NCBI RefSeq assembly: GCF_003058365.1
Contig: NZ_CP028858.1
Location: 868,001-932,000 of the forward strand
DNA length: 64,000 bases
Reading direction: 5' to 3'
DNA from: Halococcoides cellulosivorans
Lineage (GTDB): Archaea; Halobacteriota; Halobacteria; Halobacteriales; Haloarculaceae
The notes beneath the pieces are model-generated. The model was not told the DNA's origin. It searched no databases and saw nothing but the letters and a program-made list of their open reading frames with translations. A program made the position numbers and the translations under genes. Within the stretch, counting starts at the first letter, position 1, and each line of letters opens with the position of its first letter. Below, one piece after another: positions 18,167 to 26,006 of this stretch.

Positions 18167-18637
18167 CTAATTTTGGGTGCCGGAACCCGACGATCGCCCA
18201 CAGGCGTCACACCGTCGGCGCTGATAGGCCAGCAGGCCGACGAACGCGACCACGCTGACCGCACCGAGCAGCGGTCGCAGCGGGTCGAAGTGGGTCATCA
18301 GCGCCGAGGAACTGAACAGTGCGAGCAGGACGGCGTTACAGATCGGACAGCCAAAGGCCAGGAAGCCGCCGACGACCCCACCGGCGGCGAAGCGGTCACC
18401 GATCGGCTCCTCGGCCAGCGTCCGCTGGGAGACGAACGCCCCCGCGAACGCCGCGGTCGCGAACAAAAACAGGTAATCGGCGGGCGTGCGCTCGACCATC
18501 CGGACGTAGATCGGGTTCGGGAGCAATCCCGTCACCGTTCCGAACACCAGCCCCGTCACGACGGCGACGCCGACCCCACGAACCAGTGGTGAATCGATCG
18601 TCGCCAGTCCGTCCTGCAGTCGTAATCGCAGTGTCAT
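18167..18637 (-). CDS. Membrane protein with CPxC in a transmembrane loop
   Basis: About 156 residues with four likely helices. The third hydrophobic block carries AFGCPICNAVLLALFSSSALM, so a CPIC pair sits at a helix start. The C-terminus ends in CDACGRSSGSG, a second CxxC facing the cytoplasm or the outside. The start ATG 18637 overlaps the upstream gene stop (ATGA), implying coupled translation. I do not recognise a named family. Resemblance of the CPIC block to the CASC block in the next gene suggests the two are a divergent pair. Confidence 0.66.
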   Translation of the reverse strand: MTLRLRLQDGLATIDSPLVRGVGVAVVTGLVFGTVTGLLPNPIYVRMVERTPADYLFLFATAAFAGAFVSQRTLAEEPIGDRFAAGGVVGGFLAFGCPICNAVLLALFSSSALMTHFDPLRPLLGAVSVVAFVGLLAYQRRRCDACGRSSGSGTQN

Positions 18638-19185
18638 GCGCTCATCCCGTCGATCGCACACGTCCGCGGATCGCCCGCGCGGCCGACGAACACGAGCAGG
18701 AGGACGATCCCGCCGAGTCGGAGGAGGTTCCCGTCGAAGGGTAGCGCCGCCATCGCGCCGACGAACCCCAGCGCGCCCAGGACGCCCGCCCCACAACTCG
18801 CACACCCGGCGGCGAGCACGCCCGGGACGACTCCCAGCAGCGTCGACGCGCCCGTCTTTCGCGCCCGACCGAGGATCGCGACGGCGTTGGTCACCGCGAC
18901 CCCGGTCAGGACGGCGTAGCCCGCGACGAGCGCCAGTCCGATCGCCCCCGTGGACAGGTACACCTCCCGGGTCAGGGCGGTGACGGCGTAGAGTATATCG
19001 GCCGGATCGCGGGCCACTATCTGGAGCGTGAACTGGGGGAACGTGCTCGACACCAACAGAAGGTACGTCGACAGGCCCCCGATCGCCGCGACCAACAGGC
19101 GTCGATCCGACGTGAGCGGGTACGCGAGTCCGTCCCGGAGGTTCCGCGGAAACCTCTCGCCGATCGGTCTGATCCGACTGCTCAC
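18634..19185 (-). CDS. Membrane protein with CxxC (CASC) in a transmembrane loop
   Basis: About 183 residues, four to five hydrophobic helices. GVLAAGCASCGAGVLGALGF places a CxxC pair at the start of a helix, matched in position by CPIC in the downstream gene. The frame starts at GTG 19185, which overlaps the DsbA-like gene stop (GTGA), so its start is given by coupling rather than by ATG. No DsbD, CcdA or VKOR signature (conserved Pro pattern or SxxW) is seen, so function as a membrane thiol relay is an inference. Confidence 0.64.
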   Translation of the reverse strand: MSSRIRPIGERFPRNLRDGLAYPLTSDRRLLVAAIGGLSTYLLLVSSTFPQFTLQIVARDPADILYAVTALTREVYLSTGAIGLALVAGYAVLTGVAVTNAVAILGRARKTGASTLLGVVPGVLAAGCASCGAGVLGALGFVGAMAALPFDGNLLRLGGIVLLLVFVGRAGDPRTCAIDGMSA

Positions 19186-19907
19186 GCCGCTAACACCCGC
19201 TCGATCGCGTCCGCGACGTTCTCGGCGGGATGGGCCCCGACGAGTGTTCCGGCCGCGTCGGCCTCTCGGTTGTAGATCACGAATCCAGGTGTGCCCTGAA
19301 TCCCGGATTGCTGGGCCGCGGCGACGTCGGCGTCGATCGACGCCTGGAGCGCGTCGGTCCGGGACTGCCGGCAGTCTTCGACGGCCGCGAGCGGAACGCC
19401 CTCGGTCCGTGCGGTCACGTCGGCGAACGTCTCTTCGTCGGCCCACTCCGTCCCAGACGACTGTTCGTCGAACGCTGCGCCGTGCCAGCGCCAGTAGGCG
19501 GTGGGCTCCGACGCGGCGACCTGCGCCCAGACACACCGACTCCAGACCGCCGCCGGATCCGAGTACGCGCCGATGTTGGGATAGGAGAGGCCCACGAGCC
19601 GCGCCGTCCCGGTATCGACGTACTCCGTCCCGATCGTCGGGAGCGTCTCTGCCTCGAATTTCGCACAGAACGGGCACAGGAAGTCCGTCCAGTAGTAGAT
19701 GTCCACGGGCGCGTCTGACGATCCGGCGATCGGTCGCCCGTCGAGGCTGACGCCGAACCCGGTCGTCGCCTCGCTGGTGTGGGCCTCGCTCGGCACGTAC
19801 CGACCGGTCGATCCCGAGCGTGTCGCGACGTAGGCAACCGTGCCCCCGAACGCGAGGATCGACCCGCCAGCAGCGAGTGCTCGGCGTCTCGATAGCTCGC
19901 GAGCCAT
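19182..19907 (-). CDS. DsbA-family thioredoxin-fold protein, exported or membrane-anchored
   Basis: A 241-residue protein with a TAT-like N-terminus (LSRRRALAAGGSILAFGG) followed by an uncleavable-looking hydrophobic segment. The DsbA-type domain has DFLCPFCAKF (active site Cys78/Cys81), a helical insertion with WHGAAF, and cis-Pro loop GTPGFVIYNRE near residue 206. It would catalyse oxidation or isomerisation of extracytoplasmic disulfides. It is the second gene of the redox cluster: 63 nt downstream of msrA, and its stop overlaps the next membrane protein start. That order suggests the membrane proteins recycle it. Confidence 0.86.
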   Translation of the reverse strand: MARELSRRRALAAGGSILAFGGTVAYVATRSGSTGRYVPSEAHTSEATTGFGVSLDGRPIAGSSDAPVDIYYWTDFLCPFCAKFEAETLPTIGTEYVDTGTARLVGLSYPNIGAYSDPAAVWSRCVWAQVAASEPTAYWRWHGAAFDEQSSGTEWADEETFADVTARTEGVPLAAVEDCRQSRTDALQASIDADVAAAQQSGIQGTPGFVIYNREADAAGTLVGAHPAENVADAIERVLAA

Positions 19908-19970
19908 GAGTACGTCTGGTTCGGCTGGCCGACGAATGCCCGTTCCGGTCGTGACAACTGTCGCGCCTCG

Positions 19971-20501
19971 TCAGTCGCTACTGACCAGCGCGTCGAACCG
20001 CTCACGAACTGTCTCCACTTTCGGCTGGGCGTGCATCTGACAGTAGGCGTCGGCGGGGTTCTTTTCGAAGTAGTCCTGGTGCTTATCCTCGGCCCGATAG
20101 AAGTCGTCGAGCGGTTCGATCTCCGTCGCGATGGTATCGCTGTACTCCGGGGCGAGCGCGTCGACGTACCGCTGGGCGGCCTCGCGCTGATCGTCGTCGT
20201 GATACAGCACGATCGAACGGTACTGTCGCCCGACGTCGGGGCCCTGACGATCGACCTGGGTCGGGTCGTGAATGGCAAAGAAGACCTCCAGCAGGTCGGG
20301 ATAGGTGACGGTGTCGGGATCGAACTCGACCTGGACGACCTCGGCGTGGTCGGTCCCGCCGCCACAGACCTGGCGATAGGTCGGATCGGGTTCGTCGCCG
20401 CCGGCGTACCCCGAGGTCACCGATTCGACGCCCGCGAGTTGCTCGAACGCGGCCTCGACACACCAGAAACAGCCGCCGCCGAAGGTGGCTCGTTCTGTCA
20501 T
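19971..20501 (-). CDS. msrA: Peptide methionine (S)-S-oxide reductase MsrA
   Basis: A 176-residue protein with the MsrA hallmark GGGCFWCVEAAF (catalytic Cys11) and YRQVCGGGTDHAEVVQV downstream (the conserved Asp-His pair). Resolving Cys probably includes Cys14 or the C-terminal AYCQMHAQPK. It repairs methionine-S-sulfoxide in proteins and needs a thioredoxin-like reductant. It heads the leftward thiol/redox cluster. Length and domain are complete. Confidence 0.95.
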   Translation of the reverse strand: MTERATFGGGCFWCVEAAFEQLAGVESVTSGYAGGDEPDPTYRQVCGGGTDHAEVVQVEFDPDTVTYPDLLEVFFAIHDPTQVDRQGPDVGRQYRSIVLYHDDDQREAAQRYVDALAPEYSDTIATEIEPLDDFYRAEDKHQDYFEKNPADAYCQMHAQPKVETVRERFDALVSSD

Positions 20502-20603
20502 ACGCTCTCAAAGAGGTCCGGTCCGATGGGCGTGACGGATGCGGCAGGAACTGGGCGGTCGCTGTGGCGGGGGTGGAGTGTGCGCGAAAAACCGATTCGC
20601 CGA

Positions 20604-21188
20604 TCAGTGCGATTCGCCGCTCGCACCGCTCGGACGGGCCTTCTCGGAGCCCTTGCCCTTCGAGGAGAGGCCGCGATTCTTCCGCCCGGCCCCGGTCAGG
20701 CCGCGCAGCGCGCGTTCGTTCTGGTCGGGCTCACAGATCCAGTTGAGGTCGTCGTCGTTTTCGATCGCCGGATGGTTGGGATCGAGCAGGATGACCTCGA
20801 ACCACTTCTGCGAGCCGTCCTCGCCCACCCAGTGGGAGTTGAGCACGCGGAGATTGGGGTGGGTCTTGGTGGCGCGCTCCTCGGCGACGCGCTGGAGGTT
20901 CTTCCGGCGGGTGATGCGCGTGACGCCCTGTCGTTTGGAGCGTCGCCCGGCGGTGAATCGCTCCTTGCGGGCGCTGCCCTTGCGGACGCTCGCGCGAACG
21001 ACCACGACGCCCTGTTTGGCCTTGTAGCCCTGCGAGCGTGCCTTGTCCAGGCGGGTCGGGCGCTCGATGCGCTCGATCGAGCCCTGATCGCGCCAGCGCT
21101 GCTGTCGTTCCCACTGCAACTGTGCCACTTTGCCGTCGTCCGGGTTCTGCCAGGCCTCCCGGATGTGTGCGTAGACGCTTTTCGCCAT
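20604..21188 (-). CDS. rpl15e: 50S ribosomal protein L15e
   Basis: A 194-residue archaeal/eukaryotic eL15 protein. It begins MAKSVYAHIREAWQNPDD, has the basic internal segment RRKNLQRVAEERATKTHPNL and an extended C-terminal tail with AGRKNRGLSSKGKGSEKARPSG typical of haloarchaea. It binds 23S rRNA. No adjacent ribosomal genes are seen, as is normal for this gene. The convergent-side spacer to pfdB (21189-21427) includes a GC-rich stretch with no evident gene. Confidence 0.97.
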   Translation of the reverse strand: MAKSVYAHIREAWQNPDDGKVAQLQWERQQRWRDQGSIERIERPTRLDKARSQGYKAKQGVVVVRASVRKGSARKERFTAGRRSKRQGVTRITRRKNLQRVAEERATKTHPNLRVLNSHWVGEDGSQKWFEVILLDPNHPAIENDDDLNWICEPDQNERALRGLTGAGRKNRGLSSKGKGSEKARPSGASGESH

Positions 21189-21427
21189 GGTTTCACCACG
21201 GGCGTTCGTGGTTCAGTCCGTCCGGATCGCCCGTCGGGACCACATTCCGGCCTGCGAGAGCAGGTGCCCGCTGGTAGCCCGCCGACCAACGAGTTGTCCA
21301 ATCGTTCCCGTCCCGGGGGTTAAGGCTATCGGGTTCGACCGCTCGGGCGGTCAATAGAGCGACCCCCTGGGGGTGCTGACGAGTCCCGAAGGGCAGGCTT
21401 TTCCCGGCGGCCCCCGACCGTCCGAGT

Positions 21428-21850
21428 ATGCAGGGCAACCTTCCGCCTGAAGCACAAGAGAAGATCGAGGAACTGCAGGATCTCCAGGAGACCGCCCAGG
21501 AGGTCGCAACCCAGAAACAGCAGGCCGAGACCGAACTCACCGAGGCTCAGAACGCACTCGACGCGCTCGACGACGTCGATTCGGGCGCCGCGATGTACAA
21601 GCGGATCGGTGAACTCCTCGTCGAAACCGAGTACGACGACGCCGAGGAGACTCTCGAAGAGAAAGTCGAGGATCTCGAAGTCCGCGTCGAGACGCTCGAC
21701 AAACAGGAAGAGCGCGTCCAAGAGCAGTTCGAGGAGCTCCAGGGCGACCTCGAAGAACTGCTCGGCGGGATGGGCGGCGGCATGGGTGGCGGCCCGCCGC
21801 AGGGTCCCGGCGGCGCACCCCCGGGCGCGGGCGGCCCCGGCGGCGACTAG
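21428..21850 (+). CDS. pfdB: Prefoldin subunit beta
   Basis: A 140-residue prefoldin beta: a first long helix ([20 protein letters not shown]), a beta hairpin region near [18 protein letters not shown], and a second coiled coil ending about residue 115. The C-terminal 25 residues are a Gly/Met/Pro-rich tail ([17 protein letters not shown]), a haloarchaeal extension beyond the usual about 115-residue subunit. Prefoldin delivers unfolded proteins to the thermosome. Followed after 1 nt by a DUF3194 gene. Confidence 0.95.
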   Translation: MQGNLPPEAQEKIEELQDLQETAQEVATQKQQAETELTEAQNALDALDDVDSGAAMYKRIGELLVETEYDDAEETLEEKVEDLEVRVETLDKQEERVQEQFEELQGDLEELLGGMGGGMGGGPPQGPGGAPPGAGGPGGD

Positions 21851-21851
21851 G

Positions 21852-22088
21852 ATGACCGACGGGGGGACGGACGCGACGGCTGCCGTAACGGCCGCCGCGG
21901 ACGCCGCTCACGAGGTCGTCTTCTCGCGATACGATCGCACCGACGTCGACGACGTCGACGTCACAGTCAGCTTCGAGGACGACGAGCTCACCGTCGAGGT
22001 GATCCTCGAAGCCCCCGGCGACGCCGACCGCGTCGCTGACGACGCCGCGCTGGCGGCCCGGTCGGCTGCCGACGACCTGCTGGATTGA
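21852..22088 (+). CDS. DUF3194 family protein
   Basis: A 78-residue acidic protein (MTDGGTDATAAVTAAADAA...). DUF3194 proteins commonly sit next to prefoldin beta in Euryarchaeota; here the start is 1 nt after the pfdB stop, supporting co-transcription. Function is unknown. The start ATG 21852 is fixed by this spacing. Confidence 0.82.
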   Translation: MTDGGTDATAAVTAAADAAHEVVFSRYDRTDVDDVDVTVSFEDDELTVEVILEAPGDADRVADDAALAARSAADDLLD

Positions 22089-22160
22089 CCGAAATCTTTC
22101 AGGTCCGCTCTCGCTTTTCGCCGGCGGTGACCTTTAGACAGTGCCACACGAACGGTTGGC

Positions 22161-22610
22161 ATGGCACACGAGGCCGTCGTCGAGGGCGTGGGGGTTGGCG
22201 TCGGCGAGGAGGGCAGCGGCGCACCGGTCGTGATCCTCGAAGCCCGCGAGGAGTTCGTCCCGATATTCGTCTCCTCGGATCAGGCCCAGTCGATCCAGCT
22301 CGCCCTCGCGGGCGAACCGTTCGAGCGCCCGCTGACTCACGACCTCCTCGTGGATATGGTCGCGGAGTTCGGCGCGGCGATCGATCGCGTTCGGATCGAC
22401 GACCTAGCGGACGGCACCTACTACGGGAAAATCGACGCCGAACAGTACGACGAGGGCGATGCGACGCCCGCGGTGTTCGACGCGCGCCCGAGCGACGCCA
22501 TCGCCATCGCGCTCCGGGTCGACTGTCCGATCGTGCTCGGAGATGGGGTCATCGACGAGGCGGGCCGCCCACCCGAGGCGTTCGAGGATCCCGACGGCTT
22601 CGACGCCTGA
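22161..22610 (+). CDS. DUF151 bifunctional nuclease-domain protein
   Basis: A 149-residue protein of the BFN/DUF151 family: VVILEAREEFVPIFVSSDQAQSIQLALAG is the opening strand-helix pair, and ARPSDAIAIALRVDCPIVL contains the conserved RPSDAIALA signature. The family has been linked to nuclease activity in plants; in archaea the role is unproven. Stand-alone gene downstream of DUF3194. Confidence 0.85.
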   Translation: MAHEAVVEGVGVGVGEEGSGAPVVILEAREEFVPIFVSSDQAQSIQLALAGEPFERPLTHDLLVDMVAEFGAAIDRVRIDDLADGTYYGKIDAEQYDEGDATPAVFDARPSDAIAIALRVDCPIVLGDGVIDEAGRPPEAFEDPDGFDA

Positions 22611-22660
22611 GGACGGGCGGATCCCCAGGGTCAAATAGCTCCACCGCCGACCTCCGTTCG

Positions 22661-23338
22661 ATGGACTATCGGGCGGTGCTGTTCGATTACGACGGTGTGA
22701 TCGCGACGCCCTCGCCGCACGACGTGCTCGTCGCGGGCACGCGAGCGGGCTGTCGGGCGGCGGGCATCGACCCATCGCCCGAGACGGTCGAATCGCTCGT
22801 CGCGGGCGTCACCGTCGCGGACCTTCGAGCGGTCGCGGACCGGCACGGCGTTCACCCCGGTCGGCTCTGGTTTCACCGTGATCGACACTCCTCGCGCGCC
22901 CAGCGCGGGGCCCGCCGGGCCGGGTGGGTGACGCCCTATCCCGACCTGGACGGTCTCGACGCGCTCGCCGACGCGGGCGTTCACCTCGGGGTGGTCTCGT
23001 CGAACCAGCGCCAGACCGTGCGATCGGGCCTCGCGGATTTCGGCCTCGCGGATCGGTTCGTGACGGTGCACGCGCGACCGCCGACGATCGCGAGCCTCTC
23101 ACAGAAAAAGCCCGCGCCGGACTACCTCGACCGGGCGATGGCCGCTCTCGATGTCGAGCCGAGCGAGACGCTGTTCGTCGGTGATCGCAACGGCGATATC
23201 AGGGCTGCCCACGCCGCGGGCGCGGACGCTTTCTTCGTCCGGCGCGAGCACCGCGCCGACTATGCGCTCAGCGACGACCCGGAGTACGAACGGGCGGACC
23301 TTCGTGACCTCCCCGCGATCGTCGGCGTCGAAAATTAG
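22661..23338 (+). CDS. HAD-superfamily hydrolase
   Basis: A 225-residue HAD phosphatase. Motif I is FDYDGVIATP (DxDGV variant), with the nucleophilic Asp at about residue 9. A helical cap region spans about 20-85, motif II contains VVSSNQRQTV, and motif III/IV is SQKKPAPDYLDRA (Lys) with VGDRNGDIRAAHAAGA (Asp pair). Substrate is likely a small sugar phosphate or phosphoglycolate. Its 3' end overlaps the convergent citramalate synthase gene by 4 nt. Confidence 0.88.
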   Translation: MDYRAVLFDYDGVIATPSPHDVLVAGTRAGCRAAGIDPSPETVESLVAGVTVADLRAVADRHGVHPGRLWFHRDRHSSRAQRGARRAGWVTPYPDLDGLDALADAGVHLGVVSSNQRQTVRSGLADFGLADRFVTVHARPPTIASLSQKKPAPDYLDRAMAALDVEPSETLFVGDRNGDIRAAHAAGADAFFVRREHRADYALSDDPEYERADLRDLPAIVGVEN

Positions 23339-24813
23339 TCGTCCGCCGGCACGGCGTCGTCGGGCACGCCCAGTCGATCGATCGCGTACAGCATCGCCTC
23401 GACCGACGCGCGCGTGATGTCCGAGTCGCTCTGGGCGACGGTCACCGATCGGTCGCCGCGGGACATCGTCACTTCGACGGTGACGACCGCGTCGGTCCCA
23501 CCGGTGATCGCGTCGACGTGATAGGAGTCGAGTGCGGCCGCGGCGGCGTGGCCCGCGAGCGCCTCCTCGACCGCCGAAATCGCGGCGTCGACTGGGCCCG
23601 TCCCCGTCGCGGAGACCGGATCGCGCTCGTCGCCGTCGACCGAAATCACGACCGTCGCCGTCGGCGTCCCGACGCCCGCGACCGTCGTCAACTCGACGAG
23701 TTCGACCCGGCGCTCGTGGGTCTCGCCGGTGGCCTCCTCGGCGATGGCGAGCAAGTCGGCGTCGGTGACGCGTTTGTCCCGTTCGCCCAACTGTTTGACG
23801 CGCTGGAAGACCGCTTCGAGTTCGTCGTCGTCCACCTCGACGTCGTGTTCTTCGAGCGCGGCCCGCACGCCCGATCGGCCGGCATGTTTGCCCAGCGCCA
23901 ACCGACGCTGGCGGCCCACCGTCTCGGGTGGATAGGGCTCGTACATCGCGTCGTCTTTGAGCGTTCCGTCGGTGTGGATCCCCGACTCGTGAGTGAAGGC
24001 GTTCTCGCCCACGACGGCCTTGTTCGGCGGGAGGTCGATCCCCGTCGCGGCGGCGACCGTCTGGGCGAGCTCGTAAACCTGTTCGAGCGCCATCGTCTCG
24101 ATGCCGTACCCGTGGGCGAGCGCGATCGCGACCTCTTCGAGTGCGACGTTGCCCGCGCGCTCGCCGATGCCGCCGATCGTGCCGTGGACCATGTCTGCGC
24201 CTGCGGCGAGGCTCACGAGGACGTTCGTCACCGCGAGGCCCAGGTCGTCGTGGGTGTGCGTGCTCACCGGCCCCAACTCGGCAAGTCGCGAGACGTACGC
24301 GAGCGTCCGATCGGGCGTGGCGTGGCCGACGGTGTCGGCATAACAGATCCGGTCCGCGCCCGCGTCGATCGCCGCGCCGAGCAGGTCTTCGAGGTAGTCG
24401 GGATCGGCCCGCGAGCCGTCCTCACCGATCACCTCGACCCAGAGATCGTGATCGGTGGCGTACTCGACGAGTTCGACGGTCTGCTGGCGGTTCTCCGCCC
24501 ACGAGGTCGCGACTTTCTCGCGGACGTGGCGATCGCTGGCGGGCACGACGAGGTTGATCCCGTCGACCCCACAGCCCATCGCCTGGTCGATGTCCCGTTT
24601 GACACCTCGGGTGAAACTCGTCACCGTCGCGTCCAGATCGAGGTCGGCGACGCGCGCGATGGTCTCGCGTTCCTGCTGGCCGGTTGGGGCGCTGCCCGCC
24701 TCGATCACGTCGATGCCGGCGTCGTCGAGCCCGCGAGCGATGTGCGCTTTCTCGTCGGCGGACATCGAGACGCCCGGGGCTTGCTCGCCGTCGCGCAGCG
24801 TGGTATCCAGCAA
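23335..24813 (-). CDS. (R)-citramalate synthase / 2-isopropylmalate synthase-like
   Basis: This HMGL-like aldol-transferring enzyme joins acetyl-CoA to a 2-oxoacid at the entry to isoleucine or leucine synthesis. TLRDGEQAPGVS is the LeuA/CimA N-terminal signature, STHTHDDLGLAVTN the metal-binding pair of His residues, and GIGERAGNVALEEV the catalytic loop; a LeuA dimerisation-like C-terminal domain follows (about 370-485). In haloarchaea the CimA pathway from pyruvate is usual, so citramalate synthase is favoured over LeuA, but the sequence does not decide. No ATG or GTG precedes the conserved part in frame, so the start is uncertain (TTG 24813 or an upstream CTG). Confidence 0.82.
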   Translation of the reverse strand: MLDTTLRDGEQAPGVSMSADEKAHIARGLDDAGIDVIEAGSAPTGQQERETIARVADLDLDATVTSFTRGVKRDIDQAMGCGVDGINLVVPASDRHVREKVATSWAENRQQTVELVEYATDHDLWVEVIGEDGSRADPDYLEDLLGAAIDAGADRICYADTVGHATPDRTLAYVSRLAELGPVSTHTHDDLGLAVTNVLVSLAAGADMVHGTIGGIGERAGNVALEEVAIALAHGYGIETMALEQVYELAQTVAAATGIDLPPNKAVVGENAFTHESGIHTDGTLKDDAMYEPYPPETVGRQRRLALGKHAGRSGVRAALEEHDVEVDDDELEAVFQRVKQLGERDKRVTDADLLAIAEEATGETHERRVELVELTTVAGVGTPTATVVISVDGDERDPVSATGTGPVDAAISAVEEALAGHAAAAALDSYHVDAITGGTDAVVTVEVTMSRGDRSVTVAQSDSDITRASVEAMLYAIDRLGVPDDAVPADD

Positions 24814-24883
24814 CTGTACCTTAGAGAGCTCCGACAGCGCGCGCGTGTCCGGGTGGCGACCGAACAGCGCGGTATCGGGTCCG

Positions 24884-24958
24884 TTATCGCCCGAGAATTT
24901 CGCGGCCAGCCGCCGTGAGGCGACTTCCTCTATCCTCCGAATCGGGAGACTGCGTCAT
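24884..24958 (-). CDS. Possible 24-residue ORF upstream of the citramalate synthase gene
   Basis: An ATG-started ORF (MTQSPDSEDRGSRLTAAGRE...) ends at TAA 24884-24886, 70 nt before the TTG start used for the synthase. Its reading frame differs from the synthase frame. It may be the true N-terminus separated by a frameshift, a leader peptide, or chance. There is no run of Leu, Ile or Val codons as expected for attenuation. Confidence 0.25.
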   Translation of the reverse strand: MTQSPDSEDRGSRLTAAGREILGR

Positions 24959-24962
24959 CGTA

Positions 24963-24976
24963 CCCCAACAGTGGGG
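24963..24976. promoter_or_regulatory. Palindrome between the divergent synthase and cbiE genes
   Basis: CCCCAACAGTGGGG has 5-bp inverted arms with a 4-nt spacer. It lies in the shared promoter region, 5 nt upstream of the ATG at 24958. A metabolite-responsive regulator could bind here; this is inferred from symmetry only. Confidence 0.4.
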
Positions 24977-25063
24977 ACCATCCGTTGAATACTGTTTCGG
25001 GTCCGGCCGATTCGGTGGGGACCGATCGGAATTGATTCGGCCCCGCGGTCGATGGTGGCGTGC

Positions 25064-25813
25064 ATGCCCGACGAGCTCACCCGACTCGCCGCTCGAACGC
25101 CCGAACCGCCCGCCGCGGCCGGCAACGCGGCGGACGACGCGGTCCAGGCCGTCGGCATCGGACCGGGCGCTCGTGAGTACCTCCTTGCGGCCGCCGAGCG
25201 CCACATTCGGACTGCCGACGTGGTCGTGGGCTTCGAGAGCGTCGTGGACTATGTCGCCGACCTGCCGACGGGCGACGTGCTCACCTGTGGCTACGACGAC
25301 CAGCACGCGACGCTCGATCGGTTCGCCGAGCGGGTCGCGGCGGGCGAGGACGGCACGGCCGTCCTGATGGGCGACCCCAACCACTCGGGCTATCAGTTCC
25401 TCGGCCGGGTCGAGGACGCTGTCGACACTCCCGTTCGAGTCGTGCCCGGGATCTCCTCGATCCAGGTCGCCGCGAGTCGCGCCCGAACGCCCATCGAGGA
25501 CAGCCGATTCGTCACGCTGCACCGACGCGGGACGCTGGACGAGGAGCGCGCGACACTTCGGCAGGCAGTCGGAGAGGACCACTTGCTCGTGATCCCGCGG
25601 CCGTACGACTGGATGCCCGGCGACGTCGCTGGCGATCTGATCGACCACGGGGCCGATCCCGGCCTCGACGCGCTGGTCTTCGAACACCTGACCCACGAGG
25701 CCGAACGGCGTCACGACACGACGCTGGGCGATCTGGCGGGCCACGCGGGCGGCGACGGGCCCGACGACTCACCGTTTTCGGATCTGTCGATACTCGTGGT
25801 CCGGGCCGAGTGA
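25064..25813 (+). CDS. cbiE: Cobalt-precorrin-7 (C5)-methyltransferase CbiE
   Basis: About 249 residues of the tetrapyrrole methylase fold. AVGIGPGAREYLLAAA is the N-terminal G-rich SAM loop, ADVVVGFESVVDYVADL the second strand motif, and LMGDPNHSGYQFLGRV the GDP-type loop. It methylates cobalt-precorrin-7 at C5 during anaerobic cobamide synthesis. No other cbi genes are visible in the window, so the rest of the pathway must be elsewhere. ATG 25064 was chosen over an upstream ATG at 25052 because the methylase motif begins near it. Confidence 0.83.
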   Translation: MPDELTRLAARTPEPPAAAGNAADDAVQAVGIGPGAREYLLAAAERHIRTADVVVGFESVVDYVADLPTGDVLTCGYDDQHATLDRFAERVAAGEDGTAVLMGDPNHSGYQFLGRVEDAVDTPVRVVPGISSIQVAASRARTPIEDSRFVTLHRRGTLDEERATLRQAVGEDHLLVIPRPYDWMPGDVAGDLIDHGADPGLDALVFEHLTHEAERRHDTTLGDLAGHAGGDGPDDSPFSDLSILVVRAE

Positions 25814-25820
25814 TTACGAC

Positions 25821-26006
25821 TCAGGTCGGACCGTCCGCGGTGAGAAACTCCCAGGCGTCGTAGACCAGCGCGACCGCGAGCAACAGCGTGATCGCGATCG
25901 CGGATCGCCGGCGCGTGCGGACCGCTTCGACGGCGGCGATCGCGAGCGCAATCACGAAGGTTGCGTGATCTGGCTGAGCGAGGTGAGCGAGCACGCGCCT
26001 GGTCAT
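25821..26006 (-). CDS. Small membrane protein coupled to the creatininase-family gene
   Basis: A 61-residue protein, MTRRVLAHLAQPDH then two hydrophobic segments (TFVIALAIAAVEAV and AIAITLLLAVALVYDAWEFL). Its ATG (26004-26006) overlaps the upstream creatininase stop (ATGA). No known motif. It might tether the enzyme or act as its partner; this is inferred from coupling only. Confidence 0.6.
   Translation of the reverse strand: MTRRVLAHLAQPDHATFVIALAIAAVEAVRTRRRSAIAITLLLAVALVYDAWEFLTADGPT

Noticed and set aside
24884-25744. Longer minus frame around the synthase/cbiE region
   Set aside because: Opposite CbiE; only its terminal 24 codons (24884-24958) have an ATG start outside cbiE and these are listed separately at low confidence.
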